DNA of 64,000 nucleotides, taken from NCBI GenBank assembly GCA_965237775.1, contig OZ250155.1, positions 992,001-1,056,000 on the forward strand, read 5' to 3'. Made by a program: the position numbers and the translations under genes. The stretch's first letter is position 1. Every line of letters begins with the position of its first letter. Shown here piece after piece: positions 45,895-54,669 of the stretch. The notes below the pieces were generated by a model. That model made no database searches, was not told the DNA's origin, and was given only the letters and a program-made list of their open reading frames with translations. This stretch comes from CATOSP01 sp965237775. GTDB taxonomy: Bacteria; Chloroflexota; Dehalococcoidia; Lucifugimonadales; UBA3495.

Positions 45895-46626
45895 CTACAG
45901 TGGAAGCCCTTTCTCAGCGGTTTTTAGGCTGCGCCGTCGCTGCTGTACGTCCGGAAGCACGCTCGCCACCAAATTCCAGAAACCCTTTGAGTGGTCCATG
46001 ATCTTTAGGTGTGCAAGTTCATGGACCACAATGTACTCGATGAGCGAGGGTTCGAGCATCATGACCCGCCAGGAAAACCTCAGCGCCCCTTTGGGTGAAC
46101 AGCTTCCCCAAAAACTCCTTTGGGACCCAATTAGGACCGGTGGCTGCTCCAGGTAATGGAAGGAATGGCTCCACTGTTCCACCAGGGCAGGCAACTTTTC
46201 GGACGCACGGCCCCGGTACCAGGAGGCCATGGCGTCCCTAATTCGTTCCTGCGTCTGGCCGTCTTCGATATTAGAGGGTGTTGCGACCTGAAATCGTTGC
46301 CGGCTGAAGCGCAGCGTCGGTGAGGGAATATCGCGTTCTGTGATCTCCATCCTGACGGCTCGACCCAAATACGGGAATTCCGCTCCGGTCACAAACTTGT
46401 GGGGAGGCGCAGGAAGGGCAACTTCGGATTGACGCTCAATGATCCAAGTGGCTTGCTTGCGAATTATCTCCTCAATCTCCGCGTCTTTCGCCGCTACAGG
46501 CGCGGAAACCAGGACCCTGCCATCCTTCACCGTCGTCTGAACGGTCTTCTTGCGGCGTGCGCTTCGGCGGACCTCAAACTCGATGTCCAAATCACCGATG
46601 CGGACCCGGTTTCTGGCGGTCGTCAT
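45895..46626 (-). CDS. YgjP/M48-type metal-dependent hydrolase
   Basis: The 243-aa protein has the zinc motif VVHELAHLKIMDHSKGFWNLV (HExxH with a third His 9 residues on) in its C-terminal part, preceded by SFWGSCSPKGALRFSWRVMM. This is the DUF45/YgjP pattern of small metallopeptidase-like proteins, whose substrates are poorly known. The N-terminal 90 residues (DLDIEFEVRRSARRKKTVQT, VLVSAPVAAKDAEIE) also match the family. It is not clearly in an operon; TypA lies upstream on the same strand. Confidence 0.9.
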   Translation of the reverse strand: MTTARNRVRIGDLDIEFEVRRSARRKKTVQTTVKDGRVLVSAPVAAKDAEIEEIIRKQATWIIERQSEVALPAPPHKFVTGAEFPYLGRAVRMEITERDIPSPTLRFSRQRFQVATPSNIEDGQTQERIRDAMASWYRGRASEKLPALVEQWSHSFHYLEQPPVLIGSQRSFWGSCSPKGALRFSWRVMMLEPSLIEYIVVHELAHLKIMDHSKGFWNLVASVLPDVQQRRRSLKTAEKGLPL

Positions 46627-46690
46627 TCGGTCTTGTCCCCCCTTCCCAGTTGCCGCGTCCGCGTCAAGACCTCGCGGAGAGGCACATACG

Positions 46691-47626
46691 CTACGGCTTG
46701 CCTACCAGGCTAGCCAGTAGACTTTCTGTCCTTGCCAATGAGCCGTCGGGGTCGTCGCCAACTGGGAAAGGAGAAGCAAGGAAGTCCGTCGTCCCAGCTT
46801 CCGCGAACGCGCGAATTTGGCTCGCGACTTCATCCTCGTCGCCGATGACGGCTATGTCCGCTGGGCCGTCCACCGACTCTATGTTCAGCATCCGGCGGTA
46901 ATTCACCAGACCTCCGTACCGTCCAAAGAGGCTGGCGGCCTGCTCGAACGCCGCAGCCTTGTCATCGGTCACCGCAACCGGTAGCCCCACGCATACCCTG
47001 GGAGCGGGACGCCCTGCCCTTTCCGCAGCCTGATTTATTCTGGGGACAACATGGTCGCCGATGGTATTGATTCCGCACATCCAGGTGATCGTCCCGCCGG
47101 TAAGTTCTCCCGCCACTCGCAACATAGCGGGCGCGAGGGCCGATATCAGGACCGGAAAGGCCGACACTCCGGCCATCTCGGCCCGGGCCTCGACGCAGTA
47201 CATTTCCCCCGAATAGCTGGCCGCCCCATCGGTTACCAACTGGTTGAGCACCGATACGTACTCGCGAGTATGCAACGCCGCCCTGTCATAGGAGAGCCCC
47301 CAAGAGTCCTCCACCGCGGGCCGGTGCGACGGGCCGATTCCCAGGACTAGGCGGCCCCCCGAAGCAACCTGCACGGTCATGGCTTGTTGGGCTATGGCTG
47401 TCGGATGTCTCGGATAAGTCGGAACAACCGCCGTTCCAAGTTCGATGCGGCTGGTACGCCCCCCCGCCAGCGCCAAGACGGTCAACGCATCGAATCCCCG
47501 CCCCGAAAGATGTGGAGTCCAATACCCGTCGAACCCATCGTTTTCCGCCTTGACCACCTGGTCGATCACCTCGGCCAAGCTCTTCAATTGCCCCGGGACG
47601 CTGCCGGGGAACAGACCTATGCGCAT
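46691..47626 (-). CDS. LLM-class (luciferase-like) F420-type oxidoreductase
   Basis: From the ATG at 47626 (MRIGLFPGSVPGQLKSLAEV), where GGGAGGAG lies just upstream, the protein has 311 aa; the open frame goes 81 bases further. The TIM barrel shows GTAVVPTYPRHPTAIAQQAMTV and LGIGPSHRPAVEDSWGLSYD, the latter typical of F420-dependent members (Mer, Fgd, Adf group). FPVLISALAPAMLRVAGE and the C-terminal GTTDFLASPFPVGDD also fit. It probably oxidises an alcohol or reduces a bound substrate with F420; an FMN monooxygenase is the alternative. It diverges from the MetE-like gene. Confidence 0.88.
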   Translation of the reverse strand: MRIGLFPGSVPGQLKSLAEVIDQVVKAENDGFDGYWTPHLSGRGFDALTVLALAGGRTSRIELGTAVVPTYPRHPTAIAQQAMTVQVASGGRLVLGIGPSHRPAVEDSWGLSYDRAALHTREYVSVLNQLVTDGAASYSGEMYCVEARAEMAGVSAFPVLISALAPAMLRVAGELTGGTITWMCGINTIGDHVVPRINQAAERAGRPAPRVCVGLPVAVTDDKAAAFEQAASLFGRYGGLVNYRRMLNIESVDGPADIAVIGDEDEVASQIRAFAEAGTTDFLASPFPVGDDPDGSLARTESLLASLVGKP

Positions 47627-47811
47627 CAGACTCCTCCCAAGGGGAACGATTGCTTCAACTCTAACATCATAACCCAGCCCCGCGAACCTCGGACCACCCG
47701 CCGCCATTTGTGCTTACCACGGATTTTGGATACATTAGATGCGGAAAATCCAGTGTGTGGCGGGTGCGCGGGCGGCAACCGCGACAACGCCTAACCCGAG
47801 GAGGAAACCAA

Positions 47812-48975
47812 ATGCCGGATACGCCCTTGTTCCCGGTCACCGTCGTCGGAAGCTGGCCCCGCTCCACCGATTTAGTCCGGGCCTTGCGCCGAAAAGAAGC
47901 CGGGGAAATGACCCTGGACGAGTTCAATGCCGTTGCCGACGGTGAAGTCTTGGCCTGCATCCGGGCACAGGAAGATGCTGGGGTGGATATCATTAGCGAC
48001 GGGGAGCAGCGCCGGGATAACTTCTACTCATTCGCCGTCGACAAACTGACCGGAATGAAATTGATGAAGGTCTCTGAGTTGTTGGACTACTCCAGGGACC
48101 GCGCCCGCATGGAAGAAGTGTTGCGCGCGCTCGACGTGCCGTCATTCGCCATCAAAAGCCCCATTGTGATCGACCGCATCGGCAAGCGGCACGGTCTGGC
48201 ATTGGACGAACTGGCGTTTATGCGGGAACATACCGACCGGCAGATCAAGGTTCCGCTACCGGGTCCCTACATGCTGACCCGCTCCAGTTGGTTCGAGGGT
48301 CTGTCCGACCATGTTTACCCCGATCCCGAAGACCTGGCCAAAGACGTGGTTGCCATTCTCCGCGAAGAGATCATCGCCCTGCGCGACCAGGGATGCGACT
48401 TTGTCCAGTTGGACGAACCCATCCTGAGTCAGGTGGTGTTCGGCGAAGAGAGCACCGAGACTTTCATGTGCGCTGCCCTACCCAACCGCCGCGACCCTAC
48501 CGACGAACTCGAAATGGCGGTACGGTTGATGAACCAGACCCTGGAAGGCATCACAGGCATCAGGACCGGGGTCCACATCTGCCGGGGTAACTGGAGCCGC
48601 AAAGAGGAAGTCCTCCTGACTGGCAACTATGGGCCAATGCTCCCCTACTTGACCCAAATGAACATCGACCAACTAGTCCTTGAGTGCGCCACTCCCCGCG
48701 CCGGTGAGATGGAAGTCTTCAAAGAATACAGTAACGAAAAGGAAATCGGACTCGGAGTTGTGAATCCCCGCACCGACGACATCGAACCCGCTGAGCAGAT
48801 CGTCGACCGGGTGAAAGAACTGTTGCAGTACTTCGACCCTGACAAGATATACCTCAACCCGGACTGCGGCTTCGGCACCTTCGCCGAACGGAACGTCAAT
48901 ACCCATGACATGGCCGCCAAAAAGATGAAAGTCATCGCGGAAGCCGCCGAAAAACTGCGGGCCGAGTACCGATAA
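47812..48975 (+). CDS. MetE-like cobalamin-independent methionine synthase family protein
   Basis: The protein has 387 aa from the ATG at 47812, which follows GAGGAGG. It corresponds only to the C-terminal catalytic barrel of MetE: VVGSWPRSTDLVRALR, IISDGEQRRDNFYSF, DFVQLDEPILSQ, the zinc ligands in GVHICRGNWS (H-x-C) and NPDCGFGTFAERN (Cys), and ECATPRAGEM with a possible Glu. Core-MetE proteins of this size transfer a methyl group to a thiol, with methyl donors that differ from methyl-tetrahydrofolate polyglutamate. The true acceptor is unknown. An OsmC gene and a rhodanese gene follow on the same strand, suggesting a thiol/sulfur unit. Confidence 0.88.
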   Translation: MPDTPLFPVTVVGSWPRSTDLVRALRRKEAGEMTLDEFNAVADGEVLACIRAQEDAGVDIISDGEQRRDNFYSFAVDKLTGMKLMKVSELLDYSRDRARMEEVLRALDVPSFAIKSPIVIDRIGKRHGLALDELAFMREHTDRQIKVPLPGPYMLTRSSWFEGLSDHVYPDPEDLAKDVVAILREEIIALRDQGCDFVQLDEPILSQVVFGEESTETFMCAALPNRRDPTDELEMAVRLMNQTLEGITGIRTGVHICRGNWSRKEEVLLTGNYGPMLPYLTQMNIDQLVLECATPRAGEMEVFKEYSNEKEIGLGVVNPRTDDIEPAEQIVDRVKELLQYFDPDKIYLNPDCGFGTFAERNVNTHDMAAKKMKVIAEAAEKLRAEYR

Positions 48976-49045
48976 TCCATGGCCATCGATAATCTGGCTT
49001 GATAACCTGGCTTAATCAGCGCCAAACACCAAATAGGAGCTGGAC

Positions 49046-49579
49046 ATGACGCAAGAAGGTAACCTCAACGGGCTGCCACGAGAGAAACTGGCCGAAGTGC
49101 TTGAGTCCTTCCGGGACCCGGATGTCTTCAACGCCGTAACCGGACCCTGGAAGTCTCGGGTAGTCTGGCAGGATGGAATGCGGGCGCGCGCATACATGCG
49201 CAACCACCAGGTGGACATGGACGAACCCGGCGACCTCACCGCCACCGATGTCGCCGCCAGCGCCCATGAACAATTGCTGTCCGCCATCGGCAGTTGCATG
49301 ACTGTCGGGTTCGTGGTCAACGCCACCAAACAGGGCGTTCGCATCCACGACCTGGAAATCGCGGTTGAAGGGTATTTCGATAACATCCGCAAATGGGCCG
49401 GCGTCGAAGACGAGGGCAACCCGGGTTATGGAAAGATATCCGCCAAGTGCTTCGTGCGGGCCGACGCCGACGAAGACACCCTGCGGGAGATCTGGCGTCT
49501 GGCCGTGGAGGGCTCCCCGGTCACCCAGTCAGTCGCCCACCCCACCTCGGTTGAGACCGACTTCGAAATGGTCGGCTAA
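49046..49579 (+). CDS. OsmC-family protein
   Basis: The 177-aa OsmC/Ohr-fold protein has the conserved HEQLLSAIGSCMTVGFVVNA helix with the first active-site Cys. The second Cys, usually in a CPV(S/T) motif, is replaced: the segment reads GSPVTQSV. Classical OsmC and Ohr proteins reduce organic hydroperoxides with both Cys; one-Cys relatives may act on other thiols. Its stop overlaps the rhodanese ATG by one base (TAATG), so the two are translationally coupled. Confidence 0.87.
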   Translation: MTQEGNLNGLPREKLAEVLESFRDPDVFNAVTGPWKSRVVWQDGMRARAYMRNHQVDMDEPGDLTATDVAASAHEQLLSAIGSCMTVGFVVNATKQGVRIHDLEIAVEGYFDNIRKWAGVEDEGNPGYGKISAKCFVRADADEDTLREIWRLAVEGSPVTQSVAHPTSVETDFEMVG

Positions 49580-50352
49580 TGGCCACCTTTGTCTCCGCCG
49601 ACTGGGTGTCTGAGCGTATAGGACAGCCTGGTTACTTGATAATTGACCCCCGGTCGGCCATGCGCTACTTGATGGGTCACCTGAAGGGGGCGGTCAGCGT
49701 CCCTTTCAAGAAGCTGCAGGGCGAAGACGGACGTCTGGGGTCGGCGGACCAGCTCGTCGCCGCCTTCGCCGGGGCAGGCTTGGGCGACGACGTGACCCCG
49801 GTCCTCTACGACCATCAAGACGGCCGGAACGCCGCTATGGCCGCTTGGGTGTTGGAATACCTGGGCCGAAACGACGTCCACGTCATGGACCTGCGGTACG
49901 AGTCGTGGAAGGAGCAGGGCCGCGAAGTCCTTTACCGCCCTGTCTCCGGCGCGGCAAAGCCCTTTACGTTGCGCCTTAACCCGTCCGTCCGCGCTACCCT
50001 GAGCGATGTGTCCAGTTCAGGAGCCGCCAAACTTCTCGACACCCGCACCTCCCAGGAATTCCGGGGCGAGGTGGAGATGGACCACCGCCCCGGTCATATC
50101 CCCGGCGCGGTCAACCTCCCCCACTCCCAAGCCGCCGGCTCCGATGGCAACTTGCTCATCGATTCCACCGTGCTTAGCCAACGCCTAGCTGACGCCGGCA
50201 TAACTCCCCAGGACCAGGTGGTCACCTATTGCCGCAGCGGCGTCCGCGCCTCTCTCACCTACCTGGCCATGAAACAAGCCGGCTACAACGTCCGCCTCTA
50301 CGACGGCTCCTACGCCGAGTGGATGGACAGTGACAACCCGGTGCAGGTGTGA
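49579..50352 (+). CDS. Sulfurtransferase (two-domain rhodanese)
   Basis: The 257-aa protein has two rhodanese modules. The N-terminal one (YLIIDPRSAMRYLMGHLKGA) has a degenerate active loop (YDHQDGRNA), the C-terminal one carries the catalytic Cys in TYCRSGVRAS near residue 220. HIPGAVNLPHSQ is a rhodanese signature. The CRSGVR loop of six residues fits thiosulfate or mercaptopyruvate sulfurtransferases. It moves a sulfane sulfur to a thiol or cyanide acceptor. It is coupled to the OsmC gene. Confidence 0.93.
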   Translation: MATFVSADWVSERIGQPGYLIIDPRSAMRYLMGHLKGAVSVPFKKLQGEDGRLGSADQLVAAFAGAGLGDDVTPVLYDHQDGRNAAMAAWVLEYLGRNDVHVMDLRYESWKEQGREVLYRPVSGAAKPFTLRLNPSVRATLSDVSSSGAAKLLDTRTSQEFRGEVEMDHRPGHIPGAVNLPHSQAAGSDGNLLIDSTVLSQRLADAGITPQDQVVTYCRSGVRASLTYLAMKQAGYNVRLYDGSYAEWMDSDNPVQV

Positions 50353-50554
50353 GGCTCTCCCAGAGCCAAAACACAGCGAATTCGGTTATGCGGGAATTAC
50401 ATCACCGGTAAAGACACAGCAAAATCGCCAGTCAAGCCGGTCCCTTGGCCTCTTCAGCGACGATCCCCGCCTATTGCACCCAGCCTTGATGACCAGGATG
50501 CGCAACATTCTAACGGTCTTAGTAACTATCTCAAAACCGAGTCAAGGCGATGCC

Positions 50555-50576
50555 TCCCCCTTTCGCAAAAGGGGGA
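50555..50576 (+). terminator. Hairpin downstream of rhodanese operon
   Basis: TCCCCCTTT and AAAGGGGGA form a perfect 9-bp stem with a four-base loop; a second GAGGGGGAT follows. It resembles a dispersed repeat and could also stop transcription. No other gene is visible between 50353 and 50621. Confidence 0.4.
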
Positions 50577-50621
50577 TCGAGGGGGATTTCTCTCCCTGCC
50601 AGTAGGTTGGTGGAGATTTGA

Positions 50622-50810
50622 GATAGTCTCTTAGTTCTCGCGGACGACATTGAAAGCTTTGTCGCCTCCGCGCCGCGCGGCTGGAGAGTTCATCAATTGG
50701 CGGGCAACTGCCGGAATACGTGGAGCGTGTCGGTCTCCGGAAATTGGCGCGTCACGTTCGAAGATCATGAGGGCACGGTGGCCCGCTTGGATTTGGAGGA
50801 CTACCATTAA
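50622..50810 (+). pseudogene. HigB-like toxin, C-terminal remnant
   Basis: The frame opens after a TGA at 50619 and reads GWRVHQLAGN, NTWSVSVSGNWRVTFEDHEG and DLEDYH, the C-terminal two thirds of RelE/HigB toxins (normally about 92 aa). The N-terminal helices and any start codon are missing. It overlaps the downstream HigA ATG by one base, as in intact higBA operons. HigB cleaves mRNA at the ribosome; this copy should be inactive. Confidence 0.72.
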
Positions 50811-51115
50811 TGGCGGATTCAGAAATCAATGTGGGTATGACTCCAGCTCGTCCCTGCGACTTCGTCCGAACTGAAGTCCTCGATGAATTGGGTTTGAGCG
50901 TCAAGCGGGCGGCTGAGATTCTTGGAGTGCGCCGGGCCACCCTTTCAGATTTTCTGAATAGTCACGCCGCACTGTCCCCGGAAATGGCCCTGCGAATCGA
51001 GAAGGCCTTTGGTGTGAGCATGGAGATGCTGCTACGGATGCAGGCTTGGCGGCAAGCCGTCGAAATGCGTGCCCGCGCCGATGAAATCGAGCTGCCTCGT
51101 TACGAGCCCGCCTAG
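50810..51115 (+). CDS. higA: HigA-family addiction-module antitoxin
   Basis: The 101-aa protein begins MADSEINVGMTPARPCDFV; the common family start of about residue 10 (MTPARPCDFVRTEVLDELGL) is an alternative. The XRE helix-turn-helix reads LSVKRAAEILGVRRATLSDF with HAALSPEMALRIEKAFGVSMEMLLRMQ behind it, a HigA signature. It would bind its own promoter and neutralise HigB. As the preceding toxin is truncated, the antitoxin is now orphaned and may act only as a DNA-binding regulator, or in trans. Confidence 0.88.
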   Translation: MADSEINVGMTPARPCDFVRTEVLDELGLSVKRAAEILGVRRATLSDFLNSHAALSPEMALRIEKAFGVSMEMLLRMQAWRQAVEMRARADEIELPRYEPA

Positions 51116-51256
51116 CACGGCCCGCCGCCAAATCTCCATTGCGAAACGCCCTTGTGCGACTCCTAACTGACATCTCCCTTATCGCCAATCCCATTTAGAC
51201 TGCAACAGCCCGATCATCACCGCCACCCCAGTCACTCCAGTCGCCACCCCGCCCCA

Positions 51257-51409
51257 GTCATTCCCGCGAAAGGAGACCTTTGAATAATCCCCTCTCCCTC
51301 CGGGAGAGGGTTAGGGTGAGGGCGTCCTCCGTATCTGGGCGCACTCTGGATTCTCGCTTTCGCGGGAGTCGCGGAAGGTTACGCAAAGGTCTCCGAAAGC
51401 GGGAATCCA
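51257..51409. repeat. Partial copy of the MITE interior repeat
   Basis: Begins GTCATTCCCGCG, contains the CCCTCTCC...GGGAGAGG hairpin and ends near GCGGGAATCCA. It matches the first two thirds of the interior repeats at 22191-22420 and 31476-31700, but has neither the AACTGTTCAGA ends nor the right half. No other gene is seen between 51116 and 51622. Confidence 0.75.
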
Positions 51410-51622
51410 CTGCCCGAACCCGCTACTGCCTGTTCCTCGGAACCAAAGGACCTTCGCAATCTCCCTAATCCAAAACCCCGCAGGCTACCGCCTCTCCCCT
51501 CCCAACTGACATTTCCCCCTTCCCATCCCGGATTGCACCTCTCTACCATCAATTCCACTCGATATCACCCAACATGAGCCCGGACCCAATCCCCCAGTCC
51601 AAAAGGAGGCGCATGTCCCTAA

Positions 51623-52018
51623 ATGTCCCACTCTGACTCAGAACAAAAAAACTCCAACCTCTCCGCCCGCCAACGAAAAGCTCTTACCATACTCGGCGCA
51701 GCCGCCTCCATATCTGAAGCCGCTCGCCTCTCCAAGGTGGACCGCCGCACCTTGCACCGTTGGCTCCAGGACGAGGACTTCCGCGCCGGACTCGCCCAAT
51801 TCCATCAACAAGCAACCGAACTCGCCAGTGTCCAACTCCAGGGCATCGCGCTCCATGCCGTGCGCGCCCTTGCTGAACTCTTAGAATCCCCAAACCCGGA
51901 TATCCGGCTCCGGGCCATCCGCACAGCCCTCAGCTGCTCCACAAAACTAAACGAACTCCGAAAACTCGGCGATGATGTCCAGGCCCTCAGTGACGCCCTC
52001 TACATCAACAACCATTAG
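51623..52018 (+). CDS. Helix-turn-helix protein, possibly phage small-terminase-like
   Basis: The 131-aa protein has a homeodomain-like helix-turn-helix in residues 10-50 (RQRKALTILGAAASISEAAR, VDRRTLHRWLQDEDFRAGL), as in small terminase subunits and phBC6A51-type phage proteins, followed by a long helical region with HEAT-like character (ESPNPDIRLRAIRTALSC). The ribosome-binding site GGAGG is 12 bases from the ATG. No large terminase or other phage gene is near. It may be a domesticated phage regulator. The next small gene follows after 24 bases. Confidence 0.6.
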   Translation: MSHSDSEQKNSNLSARQRKALTILGAAASISEAARLSKVDRRTLHRWLQDEDFRAGLAQFHQQATELASVQLQGIALHAVRALAELLESPNPDIRLRAIRTALSCSTKLNELRKLGDDVQALSDALYINNH

Positions 52019-52042
52019 GAACCACTATTAGGAGAAATCCCT

Positions 52043-52366
52043 ATGACTCTCGGCCAAATAAAGTCCGAAATCCGCCGCCTCCAGCGTAAACTGGCCCGCC
52101 CCTTGGCCCAGGTCGCCATCCAACGCATGTCCCAGGAGCTGTGCGATGAGTGGTCCTCCGCCCTGCACGATAAGGATCCCCTGCCGGACGCCCAACCCTT
52201 CATCCAACGGGTCGTCAACGCGGGTTTCCGTCTCTCCACACTCACCTCAGCTAGACGCTACCTAGATGAATGCCGCGACAACGGAGAGGTCCCGCTACTC
52301 AAACCCCTTCTCCGCGCCTTCCTGCCCTGGGCCATGCCCCACGAATTTGACCTGCCAGCCCCATAA
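52043..52366 (+). CDS. Hypothetical protein
   Basis: The 107-aa protein has AGGAG before its ATG. The first 40 residues are helical and basic (TLGQIKSEIRRLQRKLARPL), the rest alternates helices (FIQRVVNAGFRLSTL, ARRYLDECRDNG). No family is recognised. It shares its strand and short spacing with the helix-turn-helix gene upstream, so the two are probably one operon. Confidence 0.55.
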   Translation: MTLGQIKSEIRRLQRKLARPLAQVAIQRMSQELCDEWSSALHDKDPLPDAQPFIQRVVNAGFRLSTLTSARRYLDECRDNGEVPLLKPLLRAFLPWAMPHEFDLPAP

Positions 52367-52567
52367 AGTCAGTTGCCGGTGGCCGGTGTTCTGCGGCCGG
52401 TGCCCTATGGCCGGTGCTCCGCTTCCAACGGTCCGTGAGTAGGGCCCACCAACCACTGGCCGCCATCCAGCCTGTTACGGCCGGCCAACTTGACCTATAC
52501 TTCACCGGGAATCCCACGCTGGTTCAACACATTGGATTCCAGAAGGTTGGGAAACAGGAGGTCCGCC

Positions 52568-54550
52568 ATGGCAACCGTTGACCGGTCCACCCGGGTCCAG
52601 TCTCCATCCGCACATCCCCTGGACCCGCTAAGCTCGAGCGAGATCGAAAGTGCCGTAGCCATTCTCCGAGCCCAACGGGGGTTGGGGGGAAAAGTCAGGT
52701 TCGAGTCCGTCGTGCTCAACGAGCCGCCGAAAGAGAACGTACTCAATTCCAACGGCAGCGACCCCAACTGCAGCGACCCCAACGGCAACGACCCCAACGG
52801 CAACGACCCCATTGGCCGGGAAGCCTTTATCATTCTGCTGGACAACGAGACCGGAGCGACGTACGAAGCCGTGGTGTCCCTGGACGAGGACGCCGTAAAG
52901 TCTTGGACCCATATCCCGGACGTGCAGCCAAGATTGATGATGGACGAGTTCTTCGAGTGTGAGCAGGCTGTTAAGGATAGCCCCGGTTTTCGGGCAGCAT
53001 TGGAAAAGCGAGGGATCACCGACACCAGCCTGGTCATGGTAGACCCATGGCCCGCGGGCAACTATGGCGTCGAAGAGGAAAACGGCCTTCGCCTTTCTTT
53101 CGCCCGTAGCTGGCTCCGCGCCAGCCCGACCGACAACGGGTATGCGCGTCCTATCGAGGGTGTGATCGCGGTCGTGGATCTCAATAAGATGGAGGTCATC
53201 AAGATTGAGGACCACGGTGTGGTCTCCATGCCGCCCAATGACGGCAACTACGCCGCCGAATTTGTCCATGAATTCCGCACCGGCTTGAAACCGCTGGACA
53301 TCATCCAACCGGAAGGCCCCAGTTTTACTGTGGAAGGAAACCGGGTCTCGTGGCAAAAATGGGAGTTCAGGGTCGGATTCACCCGGCGCGAAGGACTGGT
53401 CCTACACACCATAAGCTATGACGACCAGGGCCGGAAACGCCCCATCATCTACCGGGCTTCTCTGGCCGAACTGGTGGTGCCCTACGGCGACCCTGCGGAG
53501 AACAACTTCCGGAAGAACGCCTTCGACGTAGGGGAAGCTGGCATAGGGAGCCTGGCCAACTCATTGACATTGGGATGTGACTGTCTCGGCCAGATCCACT
53601 ATTTCCATGCCGTCCTGAACAACAGCCGCGGCGAGGCGGTGGAAATTCCAAATGCCGTCTGCTTGCACGAAGAAGACTTCGGGATACTCTGGAAACATAC
53701 CGACTGGCGGACCGGTCAGGCTGAAGTGCGCCGTTCCAGGCGCCTGGTGATTTCGTTCATCGCGACAGTCGGCAACTACGAGTACGGTTTTTTCTGGTAT
53801 CTGTACCAGGACGGGACTATCGAGTTCGAGGTGAAGTTGACCGGCGTCGTGAATAACATGGCCTTGGCTCCCGGCGAATTGCCCGAGTATGGCTCTTTGA
53901 TCGCCCCGCAGTTGGGGGCGCACATCCACCAGCACTTCTTCAATGTGCGCTTGGACATGGCCGTCGACGGACCCAACAATACGGTCTACGAAGTCAATAC
54001 CAAGGCTGCGCCAATCGGGCCCGGCAATCCCCAGCGTAACGCCTTCTACGCTGAGAAGACCCTTCTTGGCACCGAGTCCCAAGCCCAGCGCACCGTAGAT
54101 CCGATGGCTGGCCGGTATTGGCTGGTCTCCAATCCTTCGGCCCACAACTATATCGGCCAGCCCGTAAGCTACAAACTGGTCCCCGGCGACAACATCCTAC
54201 CCTTTGCGGACCCGGAGGCCAGCGTTTCGAAGCGGGCCGGCTTCATGAATAAACACCTGTGGGTCACCCCGTATCACCACGATGAAATGGCCCCCACCGG
54301 CCCCTATCCAAACCAACACCCCGGAGGGTCGGGACTGCCGGAATGGACAAAGTCTGACAGGGGCGTAGAAAACACCGATATCGTGGTCTGGTATACCTTT
54401 GGCAGCCACCACGTTCCCAGGCCCGAGGACTGGCCGGTAATGCCAGCGATGTACACGGGCTTCAAGCTCATGCCCGTGGGTTTCTTCGACCGGAACCCGG
54501 CTTTGGACGTGCCGCCTTCAGATCACGCCAACGGCCATTGTCATACCTGA
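52568..54550 (+). CDS. Copper-containing primary amine oxidase
   Basis: The protein has 660 aa from the ATG at 52568, with AGGAGG 7 bases upstream. The topaquinone precursor is Tyr404 in TVGNYEYGF, the catalytic base Asp320 in NAFDVGEAGIG. Copper ligands are in HIHQHFFNVRLDM (H-x-H) and a later His. NSLTLGCDCLGQIHYFHAVL is a strong family match. It deaminates primary amines to aldehydes with release of NH3 and H2O2. Between residues about 60 and 83 a 15-bp unit is repeated four times, encoding (S/N)DPNG-type sequence absent from most relatives. No signal peptide is seen. Confidence 0.95.
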   Translation: MATVDRSTRVQSPSAHPLDPLSSSEIESAVAILRAQRGLGGKVRFESVVLNEPPKENVLNSNGSDPNCSDPNGNDPNGNDPIGREAFIILLDNETGATYEAVVSLDEDAVKSWTHIPDVQPRLMMDEFFECEQAVKDSPGFRAALEKRGITDTSLVMVDPWPAGNYGVEEENGLRLSFARSWLRASPTDNGYARPIEGVIAVVDLNKMEVIKIEDHGVVSMPPNDGNYAAEFVHEFRTGLKPLDIIQPEGPSFTVEGNRVSWQKWEFRVGFTRREGLVLHTISYDDQGRKRPIIYRASLAELVVPYGDPAENNFRKNAFDVGEAGIGSLANSLTLGCDCLGQIHYFHAVLNNSRGEAVEIPNAVCLHEEDFGILWKHTDWRTGQAEVRRSRRLVISFIATVGNYEYGFFWYLYQDGTIEFEVKLTGVVNNMALAPGELPEYGSLIAPQLGAHIHQHFFNVRLDMAVDGPNNTVYEVNTKAAPIGPGNPQRNAFYAEKTLLGTESQAQRTVDPMAGRYWLVSNPSAHNYIGQPVSYKLVPGDNILPFADPEASVSKRAGFMNKHLWVTPYHHDEMAPTGPYPNQHPGGSGLPEWTKSDRGVENTDIVVWYTFGSHHVPRPEDWPVMPAMYTGFKLMPVGFFDRNPALDVPPSDHANGHCHT

Positions 54551-54669
54551 TTCAGGCTCAGTGGTCCGGAGGTCCCACGCGACGCCGCTAGCCATATCGA
54601 GGTGGGAGACTTCCCGCTTTGAGGGCAGGCGGCCGTCGCAATTTTGGGAGTGTCAGCTATTCACACCAA

